This document shows, piece by piece, positions 14,147 to 26,925 of a stretch of DNA of 64,000 nt (position 1 is its first letter; each line of letters begins with the position of its first letter). Position numbers and translations under genes: made by a program. The notes below the pieces were generated by a model. That model did no database searches and was not told where the DNA came from. It saw only the letters and a program-made list of their open reading frames with translations. The stretch covers positions 48,139,696-48,203,695 of the forward strand of contig CM060188.1 in NCBI GenBank assembly GCA_030549335.1, read 5' to 3'. Source of the stretch: Pontederia crassipes. Lineage: Eukaryota; Streptophyta; Magnoliopsida; Commelinales; Pontederiaceae.

Positions 14147-14298
14147 GCATCCCCCCGGGACCAATCAGCTCGGTGAGGGTCCTGAAAGATGAATAGCCTG
14201 CAGCAATGTGGAGTTCAGATTTCAGAGGGTGCAACAAGGCATGTGGAAAAGATGGGTGTCTGTGCATTACTTTAATTAGCTCAGCATGCTGTCGCTGA

Positions 14299-14306
14299 CT
14301 TATAAA
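14299..14306 (-). promoter_or_regulatory. Possible TATA box of GT61 copy A
   Basis: TTTATAAG on the minus strand about 155 bp upstream of the proposed start codon. Copy C has a TATA-like motif at almost the same distance from its start, which modestly supports both. Confidence 0.3.
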
Positions 14307-16738
14307 AAAACCTGTGACTAATAAACAAATGAAATTTTGACACACAGTAACAATTCCAAATTGAATTGATCACATCTATCTTTCCATTTTCGTGCTAATT
14401 ACTAAATTAATCATATACTAATAATATTTTGTAAAAGAAATTCTTTTTCCATGAAGAAAATTTGAGAACTTTTAAAATTTCTACTGCCACAAACAAACGA
14501 TGGTCCACAAGTGAATTATTGGTTACACATGTGGGGCATGGAAGAAGCCAAAGTTCGAACGCTTCACGTTGGCAAAATACAACGCGTAGGACACGCAGCA
14601 GTGTGCTGATTTTGGACCGTATAGAGAGCAAGCACTGTGTGGGTGTGGTCATGGATACCCCTGAAGCAATGAGATCAGACACCAGACTGGTGGTCACTTT
14701 CTCTGCAACTGGCTGGTACTAAAAAGTGGTACAAGGGAGATGATCAGCTTTGGCCTTTGGGTTGAGGCTGATCTGAAGATTAATTTTGAATGAACTCTGT
14801 TTGCAGTTTTAGCACTACGATGAGAATCTGAGGCTCTAGATTTTAGAGTCGATTTTGCAATTTGATGCTGCGAATTAGCAACATCTGATGGTCCATTCAA
14901 AAGTTAAAGCATGCATGCAGTTACAGAACCAAAGAACTGCTAAGTGAGAGTCCAATTCCATGTGCCATGCCCTCATTATTCTGGCCCTTTTCTTGATTGA
15001 ATTAACATATAGCAAATGGATCCCTGCAGGCAGATTTCCTTTAATTAGTTTATTTCTAGATTTGATTCTTGAAGGAGTTTTAAGTATCACATGATGCCTG
15101 CTACTTTTCTTCTGTGGGTTCGTGCAGGTTCCTCTTGTGGACATTGCTTTACAGATGTATGACCGTTTAGTCCAGAGATAGCCATATTCTATTTCTAAAG
15201 ACCAGCGAGACGTCTAATTATTGATTAATTATATTGAGAGGACAAAAGATAGACTAGAAAATTACCCCCCAAACCTCATGCTATTTGCTCTGTTTCTGCA
15301 CTAATTGTGATAATAAATCGAACTACGATCAGTGTAAATAACAGCTCTGATGGATCAGGAATGATGCTTAAACTTCTCTGAAACTCCAAAGTTGGGCAAT
15401 TTGCAAGCACTGTTGGGCACTTATTTAAGATAGGATACAACTGATAATAATTTCTAAAATTTTGTATGTTCAATCGCAACAAAAGTGATATGTAATAAGC
15501 GAATTGATCAGAAGAATTATGGAAAATAAAAACTGCATTAGAAGCTCACCATCTAAGTAGCAACAATTTTGTCTTTACTACTGCTTCAGAGTTGGCTAAT
15601 CCTCTACTCTTTACTCTTCAACAAAGTACTGAAGGTTCATAAGGAGGTCACCCTCCAAAATTCTGCAAAAGAAGCTGACTCAAGTACTAAGATCTAGCAA
15701 CAGAAGCATACAATTTTTTTGTATCACACGGGAACAAAAAGGAAAAAAAAAACTGACTAAAAACGCTCTCTACGTTTGAAGAACTAATTCATAAGCAGAG
15801 AAGAGTGCTTCTGAATACCATGAGAGAAGTTGCTGAAAAACGTAGCAGCAACAGAAGAGCACTTACTGGCTGGAAGCTTCTCTGTTGCGCACTTGTTGAA
15901 GACTGAGACCGACTCCAATTTCAGCTGAAATTTTATACAACTGACCTGAATAGTGATGGCGAGGAGGTTGCAGAGTTTCCAGTCATAACATACTGACATA
16001 ATGAGCTGCCGTGCCCCTTAATATAAATCACGATTCCTTTGGCCCCTCGCATTTATTGTTTACACATATATTTGATGATGCAATCTGTCCTCCTAAAGGT
16101 AATGGCACATGAACTTGTCCACCCAAATGAAAGCACCAAGCATTTACTCTCGGATACATATACTTTGGAGGAGGTTTTACCTTCTCTTTTTAAAAGAGGA
16201 AAAATTTGCAAAGCACTCTTCAAGGTTTACCTACTTACCTACTATTTTGTTTTTGTAGAGTTCGGAGACTATATATGTTGTTTATGTCATGGAATTGAGA
16301 GCCTTGCAAAGACTCATCAACTTGAGGATTTTGCGGCATGTTGCTGCATCTAGGGACAAGGGGTAAAAACCATGGAGAAAACCAAAATAATTGCACAACG
16401 TTCAAGGCCAGCAAGATAAGATAATTGAGGTTGGTTTTCTTAAATTATTATTTCAATGTAAAATAATATAATACATTAGGTTCTTAAAATAATGGTGGGG
16501 GATTCAACATTGGAAGACATCACCCCCTCTAAGCCTTCTTTTACGTTAGATTTGCTTCAATAACTGTTGATGTTTGGAATGAACAGAAGCTGCACAGTTT
16601 AATGAGTTTTGGATTTGGAATTTGATGAAAAAAAAGTACATAGTTGCATGGATACTTAAATGCTGATATTACAATAGCAGTTCATGCCGTAGATGGATTG
16701 AAAAGTGCAATATAAGAAAAAGTAGCAGGATGAAATCT

Positions 16739-16965
16739 TTATGGTGATATGAACATTATGATTCAATACCTTTCAGAGAAATATTGAAAGCTTAACAGAG
16801 ACAAAGGATCAACCAAATCTTTCACTAATCATTGGATCAGTCAAAATGCTGCATAATGATTCATGTTACAGGATGATATGAACATTATGATTCAGCATTT
16901 CTCACAGACATATCACAAGCTCTTTACCAGATCATTTGATCAGTCAAAATGCTGCATATCAAATT
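16739..16965. repeat. Local tandem-like duplication, about 125 bp unit
   Basis: The order GATATGAACATTATGATTCA, CAGAGA/CAGACATAT, then GATCAGTCAAAATGCTGCATA occurs twice (starting near 16745 and 16872), with substitutions and a small length difference. Confidence 0.6.
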
Positions 16966-17160
16966 CATATTCAGGAGAGAAAAAAGTATAGTAATCAACT
17001 GCTTGTTCAGTGAAGAATCTCAGACCATCACTCTGTATATAACGAATCCGAGTACTTATAGAATTTTGTTGAGGGAAGAGTACTTATAGAATTGAAGAAT
17101 CAAAAAAAGCAAAGGAGAGCGAAGTAACAACAACAACAGAAAAGAAAAAAGAAGCATCTT

Positions 17161-18915
17161 TTAGGACTGTTCCCGGAGGAAATCGAGTGCTTGGTCCAGG
17201 AAAGGCCTGAACCTTGCGACGTCCAGGCGCACGTCCTGCTGCACCAGGAAGGTCTTGAAGAAAACGTCCCACCCGGCGCTCTGTGGGTGCAGCGACATGG
17301 GGTCCGTGAACACTGCGTGATCTCGGGGGTACATGTCCTTGAGGGTGGTCTCCTCCTCATTGATGCTGTACTCCAAGTAGTGCAGCTTCATCAGCTTGGA
17401 CGGCTCCCTGAAGTAGTTCCCGGCGATCCAGTCCAGCTTGCCCCACGGCACTATCTGTATAACCACCGCCTCCGTCGGCAGGAACACGAGGTTTGTGAGG
17501 CCCGACCCGTGCACGCCCACCAGGACGTCGCAGGAGTTCACGACCCCCGAGAACTTGTCCACGTCCGCGTCCGCCTCCGTCACGATCACCTCGAAGCCGG
17601 CGCCCTCGGCTGCGGCCACTATCTCCGGCACGTTCGTGAACTTGCGCGTGCCCGTCCTCGTTATGAGCAGCAGCCTCGGCTTCTCGCCCGTCTGCTGATG
17701 GCCGAGCCGCAGCGGGCGGTCCCTCTTGAGGTCGTAGGCGCTCCTCATGAACCTGGTGAAGTCCACCATGGTGGTGCCGTAGGGATCCCTCGCTGGGTCG
17801 ATGCGGAAGTCCTCCGGCACGCACCTCAGGCCGAGGGTCGCCTCCCGGAAGCAATGCACCCTATCGTCGGCGTCATAGTCCACCATCGGATACCGCGAGA
17901 TTTTGTCGAAGAACCGGCGGTACTTGTTGACCCACGCCGGTTGGTTGTTCGCGACGAGCAGCTGCACCTCGCCCCCGAAGCGGTACGCGGTCTCGAAGAG
18001 CGGAACCAGGACGTCCACGAAATCGTGGAAGAAGTTCCCGGTCCACCCGCCGATGGCGAAAAGCAGCGCCGGGGCCGTGTGGTTCACGGTGCAGGGAGGA
18101 CCGTCTGGATAGCCGTTGACCACTCTCAAGGTCACCGGACGGACGTGAGCGCCGGAGCCGGCGTCCCATTTGCGCGCATAGGGCTTTATGGTCCAAGGTC
18201 CGCCCGCCTCTCTGTAGCTGGGCTCCGAGGGGTCGGCGAACAGCATCCGGACGTCCTTGCCGATGATTCTGACATCGCCGTCGACTTCGCAGATGTCGGA
18301 CTTGTTGTTAGAAAAATCGCATATTGGTTTTACCAGAGGATTCGCGTCGGCCGCTCCCCCATCTGTGATCCACAGAACAGTGTACATTTAGTCCATTCCA
18401 TCTGAAATTGCAGGAAACATCAAAATACAAGATCTAATGACAGACGTCTGAAATCACAGAAACAAAAAAAAAGTTCGAGATTTGCAGTGTTCAGCATTCC
18501 AAGTTGCAGCAATCATCAAATTACATTGCGAGCATGAACAGGGAGAAAAAGGAAAACTGGTTAAAAATTTTCACGCTCTGCTCACCAAAATTTTCAGTGG
18601 ATCTGTCACTCTCGAGCGCAACATCCGACGAAGTGTCCGAGGAATTCTGAATCACCATAGTTGGAGCCTGCGAATTTCCTGCTCGGGACAGAAAGGCGTC
18701 AAGCGCCAGAACACGAGCAAACTGTGCAACCGGACAGATCAACGGATTGGGCAGCAGAGAAAAGGGAGCTTACCGACGGAAACGCGCATCGAGTTGGTCT
18801 TCGACATGGTGACATATGTCAACAGAATGAGGAAGAACACGACGACGCAGCCCAATCCGTACTTCTGAGGCTTCTGGCGGTTCAACTGCTTGAACCCCTT
18901 CATCTTGTACGCCAT
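17161..18915 (-). CDS. GT61-family glycosyltransferase, cluster copy B
   Basis: Three exons: 18774-18915, 18586-18678 and 17161-18362, joined in phase 1 to give 478 residues. Introns are about 95 and 223 bp. The last acceptor must lie at 18362 because a TAA lies in frame just upstream of 18387. Exon 1 starts MAYKMKGFK and contains one membrane segment (residues about 21-37). Exon 2 is a 31-codon stem rich in Ser/Asp. Exon 3 has the GT61 hallmarks: KPICD...SDICE, CTVNHT, GGWTGNFFHDF (183-193), YDADDRVHCF, RTGTRKFTN, GVHGSGLTN (361-369), YLEYSI and YPRDHAVFTDP. The usual Ala in GVHGAGLTN is Ser here. It also has a QSAGW insertion near the C terminus that A and C lack. Likely a Golgi type II transferase; the substrate is unknown and may differ from its paralogues. 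Confidence 0.9.
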
Positions 18916-19144
18916 CTTCCTCTGCTACAACTTCTTCCTCCCTTCAATCTCCGGTGTTCAGCTCGCGCAGCTGATACAGGACCGCGAACAGAGATAGCTA
19001 CATGGACAGCGAGCGGAGCTCGTCTCCTACAACCAAGAAGCTTTTGACATGTCCTGTTGTGCAGCGAAGACCATCATCCATCCTGTAACACTTACCGACT
19101 CCTCTTTGTGTTTTTTTATTTTATTTTGAGGAAATAGTTTTTTC
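18916..19144. other. 5' flank of GT61 copy B
   Basis: Moderately GC-rich sequence just upstream of the proposed start codon, probably 5' UTR and core promoter. No clear TATA box was seen. Confidence 0.35.
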
Positions 19145-19685
19145 CTTGTTTAAAGTAATTCGGATCATGTCGCGTTTTTTATCGAAAAAAAATCAATGGA
19201 TCAGATTTTAAAATTAAAAAAAATCATCCTAAATTTATTTTGAAAAAATAAAGATTAATTTTTTGGGTTAGTTTTTCGGATACTTTTATATAATTATATT
19301 TTAAAAATATATAGAATAAATTAAAATTAATATAAAATATTTAATTTTATATTAAATATAAAATATACTACTAAAATTTTAAAGATATTAAATTAGAGTT
19401 TGATAATGTGATAGAAAAGTATAAAAAGTTTATACAAAAAATATTCTATCTATAATTAAAGAATCGATAATATGTATTAAATATATAACTAAAAAACTAT
19501 AAATAAAAAGCGAGCTCCACGACCCTTGCGATTTTTTCGGGTGGGGTCATAGTTTTAGCGGGTGGATTTTAATTTATTAAATATCACCCTAAATTATATC
19601 AGGATCTCTAATTTTCAATTTTTTTTATTTAATTTTTCGGATCGAGTAGATTTTTCAGTTTGGTCGAATTTTTGTTATACCGCTA
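19145..19685 (+). mobile_element. Degenerate AT-rich repeat, same family as 62577-63642
   Basis: Collinear with the element at 62577-63642. Shared blocks include TTTTATATAATTATAT, TTTGATAATGTGATAGAAAAGTAT, TTTATACAAAAAATATT and GATTTTAATTTATTAAA. It ends TTATACCGCTA where the other copy ends TTACACCCCTA. It lacks the nested foldback insertion carried by the other copy, so it serves as the empty-site comparison. Boundaries are approximate; a further eroded relative may lie at about 32020-32425. Confidence 0.55.
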
Positions 19686-21217
19686 GCGTCATCTTATATT
19701 AAATGCAGTTTAGAGAGTATACTTATTTGTAATTACTGTGGTGATTCTAAATATTTTCTGGTCTGTACAAAAATCTCATGGGTTGAAGAAGATTTTTCCT
19801 CCATTTGGAATTGTTTTTTTAAGTTGCAAAAAAAAAAAAAATCGAAAAGTGTCTTGATTTTTTCGGACAAAGATCATTCACTCTCAAATTTGCTTATGTA
19901 ATTCTTTTGTCACTAAATAATAAACCAAATTAATGTTTTTAGCTTGTTTTGATGTATAACACCAATTATACACAGATGATGAGTAAATAATGCACGTATT
20001 AATTTTTTTTTCATTATATAAGTTTGAGATACCAATTGCTAGATTCACATGTATAGATTCTTTCTGAAAATATTTTGTTGAAATGAAAATAAACAAGGGG
20101 AACCTTAATTACTGTTCTGTTCTAGCAATCATTTTAGTGGAGGTCCTCTTGATGCTTGCAGAGAGCATGATGGTCCAATCTTATGGAGGAATCTTACTAA
20201 CTTCTTTCAACATGTTGGTAGGCTATCATTATTTTATATCTGGTCTTATTAATTTAAAATCTAGAAGGCATATGGTGGGAGAAGTAGGAGATCTACACTC
20301 TTCAATGATATTGTTTTTGTTTATTTGGAGATTTGGCATGTGGAGTGGTTGTTCATGCAGAGAGGCCTTTCAGAGCTTGTCAATGCAATGAGATGGCAAT
20401 ATGCAGGCAGACAAATTAACCTGTTGACAGATGCCTCTCTCCAACCACAGTGCCTTTCATGCTGCATATTAAAAGGATGCTAAATTTTGGTGGTCACTTT
20501 CCTCACCACTGTCATGATTTAACTAGAAGTAAAACTGATGCACATATGAAAAAGTCATGGCTGTACAGAGAAGTCATAAATCTGTCCAGCAAAAAGCTTT
20601 TGAATTCAAATTTTGTAATGAAAGCAAAAAAAAAAAACTGAGATATTTTTTTTCCTGGCTTATCATGGCAAGTTGAGGCCTTCTTAAAGAATGAGGATAT
20701 ATTGAAGTAGGTGCTCACATGTTCATTTTTTTTCCTGTTCTTAAATAAGAGTTAATTAGTGGTAAAAGCAATGAATAAATGAATCCTTGAACAACTTTGC
20801 TGGGACATGTCTGGTAGGAAATATGTGATACAATTAATGTGTGGATCCATAGGACATGCATGGCCTCAATTTTAGTGGGTCCTCTAGGGTTTTGAAACAC
20901 TGCTGCCATTAGTAATGTTTTCATTAAAATGGGATAAGCAGTCTGATCATTTTTAACACCAAATGAGGGCCTTCAGTTCACCCTGTTAAGAACACCATTC
21001 TGCTAGCTAATTAAAATGTGGTAACTCACATTTCTCATTATATGAGTAAATCTATTCATGAAGTCTAAAGACAATTTTTTTCAGAAACAACTGTGTAAAC
21101 AATTAATTGAACCACATCAAAGAAAAAAAAAGAAAAAAAATGAAGATGAAGAAGAAGAATAAGAAGACAACTAGAAAACAATTGCTGCCATGATCAGTAC
21201 TGCAGCTGCACAGGTTC
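19686..21217. other. Spacer between GT61 copies B and C
   Basis: AT-rich, no gene supported. The open frame at 20083-20391 starts with ATG but has no domain and no splice context, so it is left out. The segment just before 21218 is the 3' flank of copy C. Confidence 0.4.
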
Positions 21218-23254
21218 CTACCTATGGAGAAGCTCCCGGGCCTTCAAGAGAACAGACCTGAACCTGCTCACGTCAAGCTTAACGTTCTGCTTCTCCAAGT
21301 ATATCTTCCCCATCTCCTCCCACCCGAGCCTGTGGATGGCCATCGGGTCGGTGAACACGGCGTGGTCGCGCGGGTACATCTCTATCAGGTTGCTCTCGTC
21401 ATCCACAATGCTGTACTGCAAGTAGTGCAGCTTGGCTTTCATGGACGGGAACCCGAAGTCGTACTTCGCCATGCCCTCCAGCTTACCCAGGGGCACTATC
21501 TGGATGAGCACGGCACCGGTGGGCAGGAACACGAGGTTCGTGAGCCCGGCGCCGTGCACGCCCATCATCACGTCGAACGTGTTCACCTTGCTCGCGAACT
21601 CCGCCACGTTGACCCCGAACTTGGGGTCGGTGACCACCACCTCGTAGCCCGTCTCCTCCGCCATCCGAGTTATCTCCTCCACGTTGGTGAACCTCCGCGT
21701 CCCGTGCCTGGCTATGATCAGCAGCCTCGGCTTCCTGTCCGGCGTCTCGTTCAGGTTCACGGCGGTCTCCCGCGGCAGCGAGTACGTGGCCCTCATGAAC
21801 TTGGTGAAGTCCGTCATGGACAGACCGTTGGGAGCGCGCGCCGGGTCCATGGTCAGATCGTCGTGGAAGATGAGGCCCACGACGGCGCGGGGGAAGCAGC
21901 GTACCTCGTCGTCGCTGTCGAAGTCGATGATCTCGTACTTGGAAAGGTGGTCGAGAAACGGCTTGTATTTGCTTAGCCACCATCGCTGGATATTGGTGAC
22001 CACAAACTGGACCTCCCCGCCGAACTGTCTCGCCGTCGTGAAGAGCGGGACGATGATGTCGGTGTAGTCGTGGTAGTAGTTTCCGGTGAACCCTCCGTTG
22101 GCGAACACGACGGCCGGCACCGTATAGTTGACGGTGCACTGGGGCTCTCCGGCGTGGCCGTCTGACAGCTTCACGGAGACTTCCTTGATGTTGGGCAGCG
22201 CCTTGCGGGCGTAGGGCCTAATCATCCACTCCCTGGTTCCTGGGCTCGGAGGCTGTCGATCAGTGACATAGACCACTGACATCGACCTCCCGTGCATCCT
22301 CACGTCGCCGGCCATGTCGCAAACATCCGACCTTGGGTTCGAGGTATCGCATATTGGCTTGCCTTCTTGGGGCCACGGTTCCTGAATCCTTCCATCTTCG
22401 ATTCCATGTTTAAGCCAAGATTAGATTCCGGCAATGCACTTAAAAACACTGATAGACGTCTTAAATTCAACAAATTTACATACGTACCTTGCTGTCTGTC
22501 AACAACTTTGTCTTCCTTCTGATTTCTATCAGCGGAAGAAACTTGCTTGGGGAACTCCTCCACTGCTTCCTTTATGTGCACTTCCTCTGGCCTTTTCTTC
22601 TCTTCTGCACGAAAGAAGTAAATTTTTTGTCCATATGAACACATTTACATAAAAGCGAAACTGCAAAACGGGATGCAGATGGCATGCTGCATAGTTCAGA
22701 ATGGTGTATCCAGAAAACCGATCATTTAGCTTCCTTCCTAGTAGCAGAGCGACTAAAACTACCCATCGATTTAACATTTGGAAGAAAAAATAAATTGGAA
22801 AAAAAATGCTTGCTTAACTCCACAGAAAATTGAGTGCATAACAAGTGAATTCGGTATCATTTCAGACATCCCACATGCTTCCTACTCAAACAGATGACAA
22901 ACTGAGCATACCCATACACTAAAAGATGGCGTCAGGATCATCTCACCTGGCATTGGCAACTCTTGTTTATTGTTGCTGTCTACCATCGAACGAGTCCCGA
23001 CTTTATAAGGCAAAATTATCTGCTGATCAACTGCAGAAGGGCAGTGACAGGATCTTAGAACGTTGCTAATTCATCATCATAGCTTCTTCAGAGATCGAAT
23101 GTCTGAAGGCAAGAGGGGGCTTACCAGGAGGCTCTGTCATGGAAACAAGGTAGGCCAGAATTATCAAACCGCATCCTACAATTAAGGACAATCCGACCTT
23201 CCGCAGGTCGAACCGGCTGCCGGAGTTCCTGCCGGAGAACCTCTCGTAGGCCAT
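21218..23254 (-). CDS. GT61-family glycosyltransferase, cluster copy C
   Basis: Four exons: 23125-23254, 22947-23030, 22488-22604 and 21218-22395, all in phase 1, giving 502 residues. Introns are about 94, 342 and 92 bp. Donors are strong (G|GTAAGC, G|GTGAGA, G|GTACGT); the final acceptor (GAAG|AT) is the weakest but keeps the same split GAT codon as in A and B. The start is MAYERFSG; an upstream in-frame extension has only a GTG. The membrane anchor is at residues about 20-38. The catalytic exon shows KPICD...SDVCD, CTVNYT, GGFTGNYYHDY (211-221), FDSDDEVRCF, RHGTRRFTN, GVHGAGLTN (389-397) and YPRDHAVFTDP. In the last part of the donor-binding region it reads LGKLEGMAKYDF where A and B keep LDWIAGN, so it is the most divergent of the three there. 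Confidence 0.9.
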
Positions 23255-23405
23255 ATTCGACCAACTTGGGTCTCTGTGCCCCTCGGAGGATGGCCTCACA
23301 GAAGGAACAAGGCAGCAGGCTCTGCTCTGGTTTATTCCCCTCAGGCTCAGCAGAGATGCTGAATCCCCCCAGTTGGCAAAAGTTTTATCAAGGCCCCCAG
23401 TTGAC

Positions 23406-23413
23406 CTTTATAA
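23406..23413 (-). promoter_or_regulatory. Possible TATA box of GT61 copy C
   Basis: TTATAAAG on the minus strand about 155 bp upstream of the proposed start codon, matching the spacing seen for copy A. Confidence 0.4.
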
Positions 23414-24703
23414 GGCAAGGACCCTGAGTTTTCCCTCCTTTGTCATGAACTCCTCATGTCAATTGGATCAGACAAGTGTAAGAGGTGGCTGGGGAAATGG
23501 CATAGTTAAGAGTGTGATGCCTGAGGGGTTGCTCTTATTTGACTAGTCCATTTTGGCTTCTAGGAACAAGTCTTCTTCCCCTGTCCTAATTTCGGCTTAA
23601 TCTCAGGAATTAGCCAGCAATGGCACTCTTAATGTAGTACCACTTTGGTTTTCCTATCAGAGAAATCAACTGCTTTTCCTTTCTTTGTTTTTTTTTTTTT
23701 GGACTTTGAATAGTTCAAAAGAAGATGAACATGTACTAATTCTTCAGCTCAATAAAGAAAAGCATGCAATAGTAGACTATTTCATGGTGTCATACATACT
23801 GCCATGTGATTGTTTAGCATCTTTTAAGATCAAATACAAGAACTAATCAAGATCCAATTAAACAAGACATTTGACTCAGAGTATTAGATTGTGGCTTGCA
23901 ATTTGTTTTATTGTGTTTGTGGTTTAGAATGAAAAACTAGAACTCAACAAAGATGTGGCCATGTATGATCGTGTGCATGATATGAGTGAGGTGAGGGTTT
24001 GAGAGGGGGAATTTTCTAGTAGTTTATGGTACCTTTTCTTATGGAATAATTGTGATGCTCTTGCACATGGGTCCCCTCTCTGTCCACAGCATTTTGCTTT
24101 TGTCACCTTTCTCTTCTAGGATTACTATTTTTACTGTAATTAATTATATATACAACTACAACATTTCTTTTTTTTCACCATTGTTGGAAAACCTAATTTT
24201 TTTTTTTACTTTTTGGACCACTTATATTCAGGAGTTACCATTTTTCTGCTGATGTTATGGATCTTTTTAAAGGCGACGGTTTCGGAATTGGAACTTGAGT
24301 TCAACCAAAGTTGGTTGGTGGAGCAGGAATAATATGAAGGAGAGAAAAAGTGAACCAATTATTGGTTCATTCTTTACTTTATACGCTTTGATTAATTAAT
24401 ACAAAATACAAAAGGTGCCCATGAACAATATTATTTGGATCTCGATGCTTCTAATCATTAAACAACAAATTGGTCCAAATTTTATTTTATTTTTTTAAAT
24501 CTTAAAATATAGGCTGTTATAAAGTGAATATAGATTTAGTCCTTACGATTGGTGATAATTGTATGAATATTTTGTTAGAATGGAAATACAAAAGTAGACT
24601 TAAAGGACCACAATTAAATTCATTTTCTCTTGTACATTATTCTTACTCATGATTATTATGTCTTTCATTGAAATTGAACATAAGCAATGCCATATTTTAG
24701 ACC

Positions 24704-24748
<45 letters not shown>

Positions 24749-25152
24749 TTTGAAAAAATATATATATATCAATAAATAAAAAGGTTACTTAACTCATCTA
24801 TGTGTGTATTTATTAAGGTAGGATCTCATGATCCTTAATTCGATCTTACAATAATTGATGTTAAAAAATTTTGGAACTTGCTAGTGAAAACAGACTAAAG
24901 ACACTTGATAGTGTTTCAAGTCTTAGGCGTTTCCTTATGTACCAACCTTGTGTGGAATTTAAAATTCAGAAATAAACTTAGCTGTTAAATAAATACATAA
25001 TAGATCAAAGAATTAATCATACGGCACCTCTTCTGCAAGTTGGCTTCTTCTTCTTTATACATATGTCATGCAAAGGCGGCTAGGATCCATTGTGGTACAT
25101 GCTTCATGCAAAGAGGGGGCCCCAAGGTGTTTGGTGCCACCAAATTGCATGT

Positions 25153-25154
<2 letters not shown>
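23414..25154. other. Upstream flank of the GT61 cluster and AT-rich spacer
   Basis: No further gene was recognised. The first few hundred bases are the likely promoter region of copy C. A TA microsatellite occupies about 24709-24743. Confidence 0.45.
24709..24743. repeat. (TA)n microsatellite
   Basis: About 17 uninterrupted TA units. Confidence 0.95.
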
Positions 25155-25222
<68 letters not shown>

Positions 25223-25284
25223 TATATACATATATATATATTATATATTATATTATATATATATATTATATACATATATATATA
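25155..25284. repeat. (AT)n microsatellite with TA-rich tail
   Basis: About 30 perfect AT units (25155-25214) followed by imperfect ATATTATATA/TACATATATA sequence to about 25284. The poly-Ile/Tyr open frames here are artefacts. Confidence 0.95.
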
Positions 25285-25499
25285 AACAAGTTGCAATTGC
25301 CATAAAAAGAAGGGGCACAACCAAGTGTACTATTTAATTCCCTCGTGGAACTTGTTCTCCTCTCTTACTTCAAAATTTGTTGCATGGTTTGGAGTTTGGA
25401 CTTTGAGTGGATGAGTTGGTTTTCTTCTTCATGCCCCAACAAAGTGGTCGTCGTCCGATGCTTCATGCAAATAATTGAGATGGTATTATTTTGCAGTGT

Positions 25500-25502
<3 letters not shown>

Positions 25503-25550
<48 letters not shown>
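25503..25550. repeat. (AT)n microsatellite
   Basis: About 24 AT units. Confidence 0.95.
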
Positions 25551-25553
<3 letters not shown>

Positions 25554-26053
25554 TAGGATCTGCATATATAATTTCGCATTATAATTAATTTTTTCCAGAC
25601 TGGATGCCATGATGCAACTTGCATCACCAACTTTTCTCACAAAAGAAAGCAACAATAATGCCCTTTTTTTAATGCTGGCTAATAATTTACTAATTTAACT
25701 AGTTATAGTATTCAGCCTAGAGAAGAGGTCGAGACCACAATGAATTGATCATGAACTAATGATTTAATTAAGTTGATATATATATATATAAAGACTTCTC
25801 CAATTCTAATGGAGATTAGCAATATGTTGATTCGCCTTTAATTTTCTTAATTGATATGGCTAGAAATTAATGTTTCTTAACCCATATTTTGTTGCAAAAT
25901 TGATAGCCCCAGACATCACCGTCACTTTTATATATTGTGCCATTGATAGCGAGCACCTTTTTTTAGCCTGAATTTTCTCTAAATAATGTCGAGAAATTGA
26001 CGGGTCTCATGGAAACAAGTATGAAAGTTCTTAGATTTCTAAGTTCAATATGT

Positions 26054-26089
<36 letters not shown>
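25551..26089. other. AT-rich spacer
   Basis: No gene seen. A short (TA)n(GA)n compound repeat at about 26053-26090 lies at the left edge of the next element. Confidence 0.4.
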
Positions 26090-26090
<1 letters not shown>

Positions 26091-26925
26091 GAATATTAGT
26101 GTGTCACTATGTGCCCACACATCTAGAGTCGATTGATATGAGATGGATGGCCCTGATGTATGAGTCGGTTCGGATGAGGGATTGAAGTGGTTCACCGTCG
26201 GTTCGAACGGTTCAGTGCAGTTTGGAGGAGGGGAGACACGTGGAGCGGTTCAGTGTCGGGACACACGTGGGGGGATTGGATCGATTGACAGTGCGACAAG
26301 TTGACTCTTCTGACGTCGAGGAGGCGGGTGAAGGAGGGCACCAGTGGGAGGCACGATGCAGCGAAGAAGAGCGGTGTCTTTGCCCTCACCTCGGTGGCAA
26401 CGAAAAATACGAGTGTCGGCCCCCCTTCGCGAGCTCGTCGAAGGGGGCCAACACCCCCTTTTTCACCATCGCCATTGCAGTAGCAAAAAAGTGGGGCGTC
26501 GGACCCCCTCCGTGAGCTCGTGGAGGGGGCCGACGCCCCCTTTTTCGCAATCGTCAACGATCTTCGAGCGAGCGATGCAGGGTTCGCAAACCAATGAGCG
26601 AGGGCGACGAAGTAGGGTTCACGAGGCCATTGATGCAGACCTAGTGTCGTTCGTCGCCCGATGCCATCGCCGTCTCGTCGTCGTCTCCAAGCCCCTCCAT
26701 CATCGTCGTCGACGGCGCAGAGAGTGGAGTTCTTGCACAGAAGGGTTCTCAGTTCTCACGAGAGGGGAGGACATGCATGGACATGAGCTGTGTGAACCAA
26801 AACGCGCGCTGGGTGAATCGGATGCATGAACCTGCATTAAACCGGTGCACACACATCAAGGTCGTCCATCTCATATCGGACAACTCTGGATGTGTGGATG
26901 TATATGTTTTGCGTTCCTTTTCTTG
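26090..26925. mobile_element. GC-rich non-autonomous TIR element
   Basis: The left end (about 26095-26155) contains CACACATCTAGAGT and GATATGAGATGGA. The reverse complement of the right end (about 26855-26925) contains CACACATCCAGAGTTG and GATATGAGATGGACG in the same order, giving TIRs of at least 45 bp. The body is GC-rich and contains two copies of a hairpin module (26418-26465 and 26497-26546), CCCCCTCC, GAGCTCG, GGAGGGGG, followed by GACGCCCCCTTTTTC. Open frames on both strands are repeat by-products. No transposase. Mutator-like or another TIR superfamily; unassigned. Confidence 0.6.

Larger units (their letters stand above)
14147..17160. other. Spacer between GT61 copies A and B
   Basis: Upstream region of copy A and downstream region of copy B. 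Two near-identical phrases at about 16740-16770 and 16870-16905 (GATATGAACATTATGATTCA) form a short direct repeat about 130 bp apart, each followed later by a GATCAGTCAAAATGCTGCATA phrase. No supported gene. The open frame at 16039-16353 has no recognisable features. Confidence 0.45.

Noticed and set aside
20083..20391. Plus-strand open frame of 102 codons
   Set aside because: No domain, no splice context, AT-rich composition like its non-coding surroundings.
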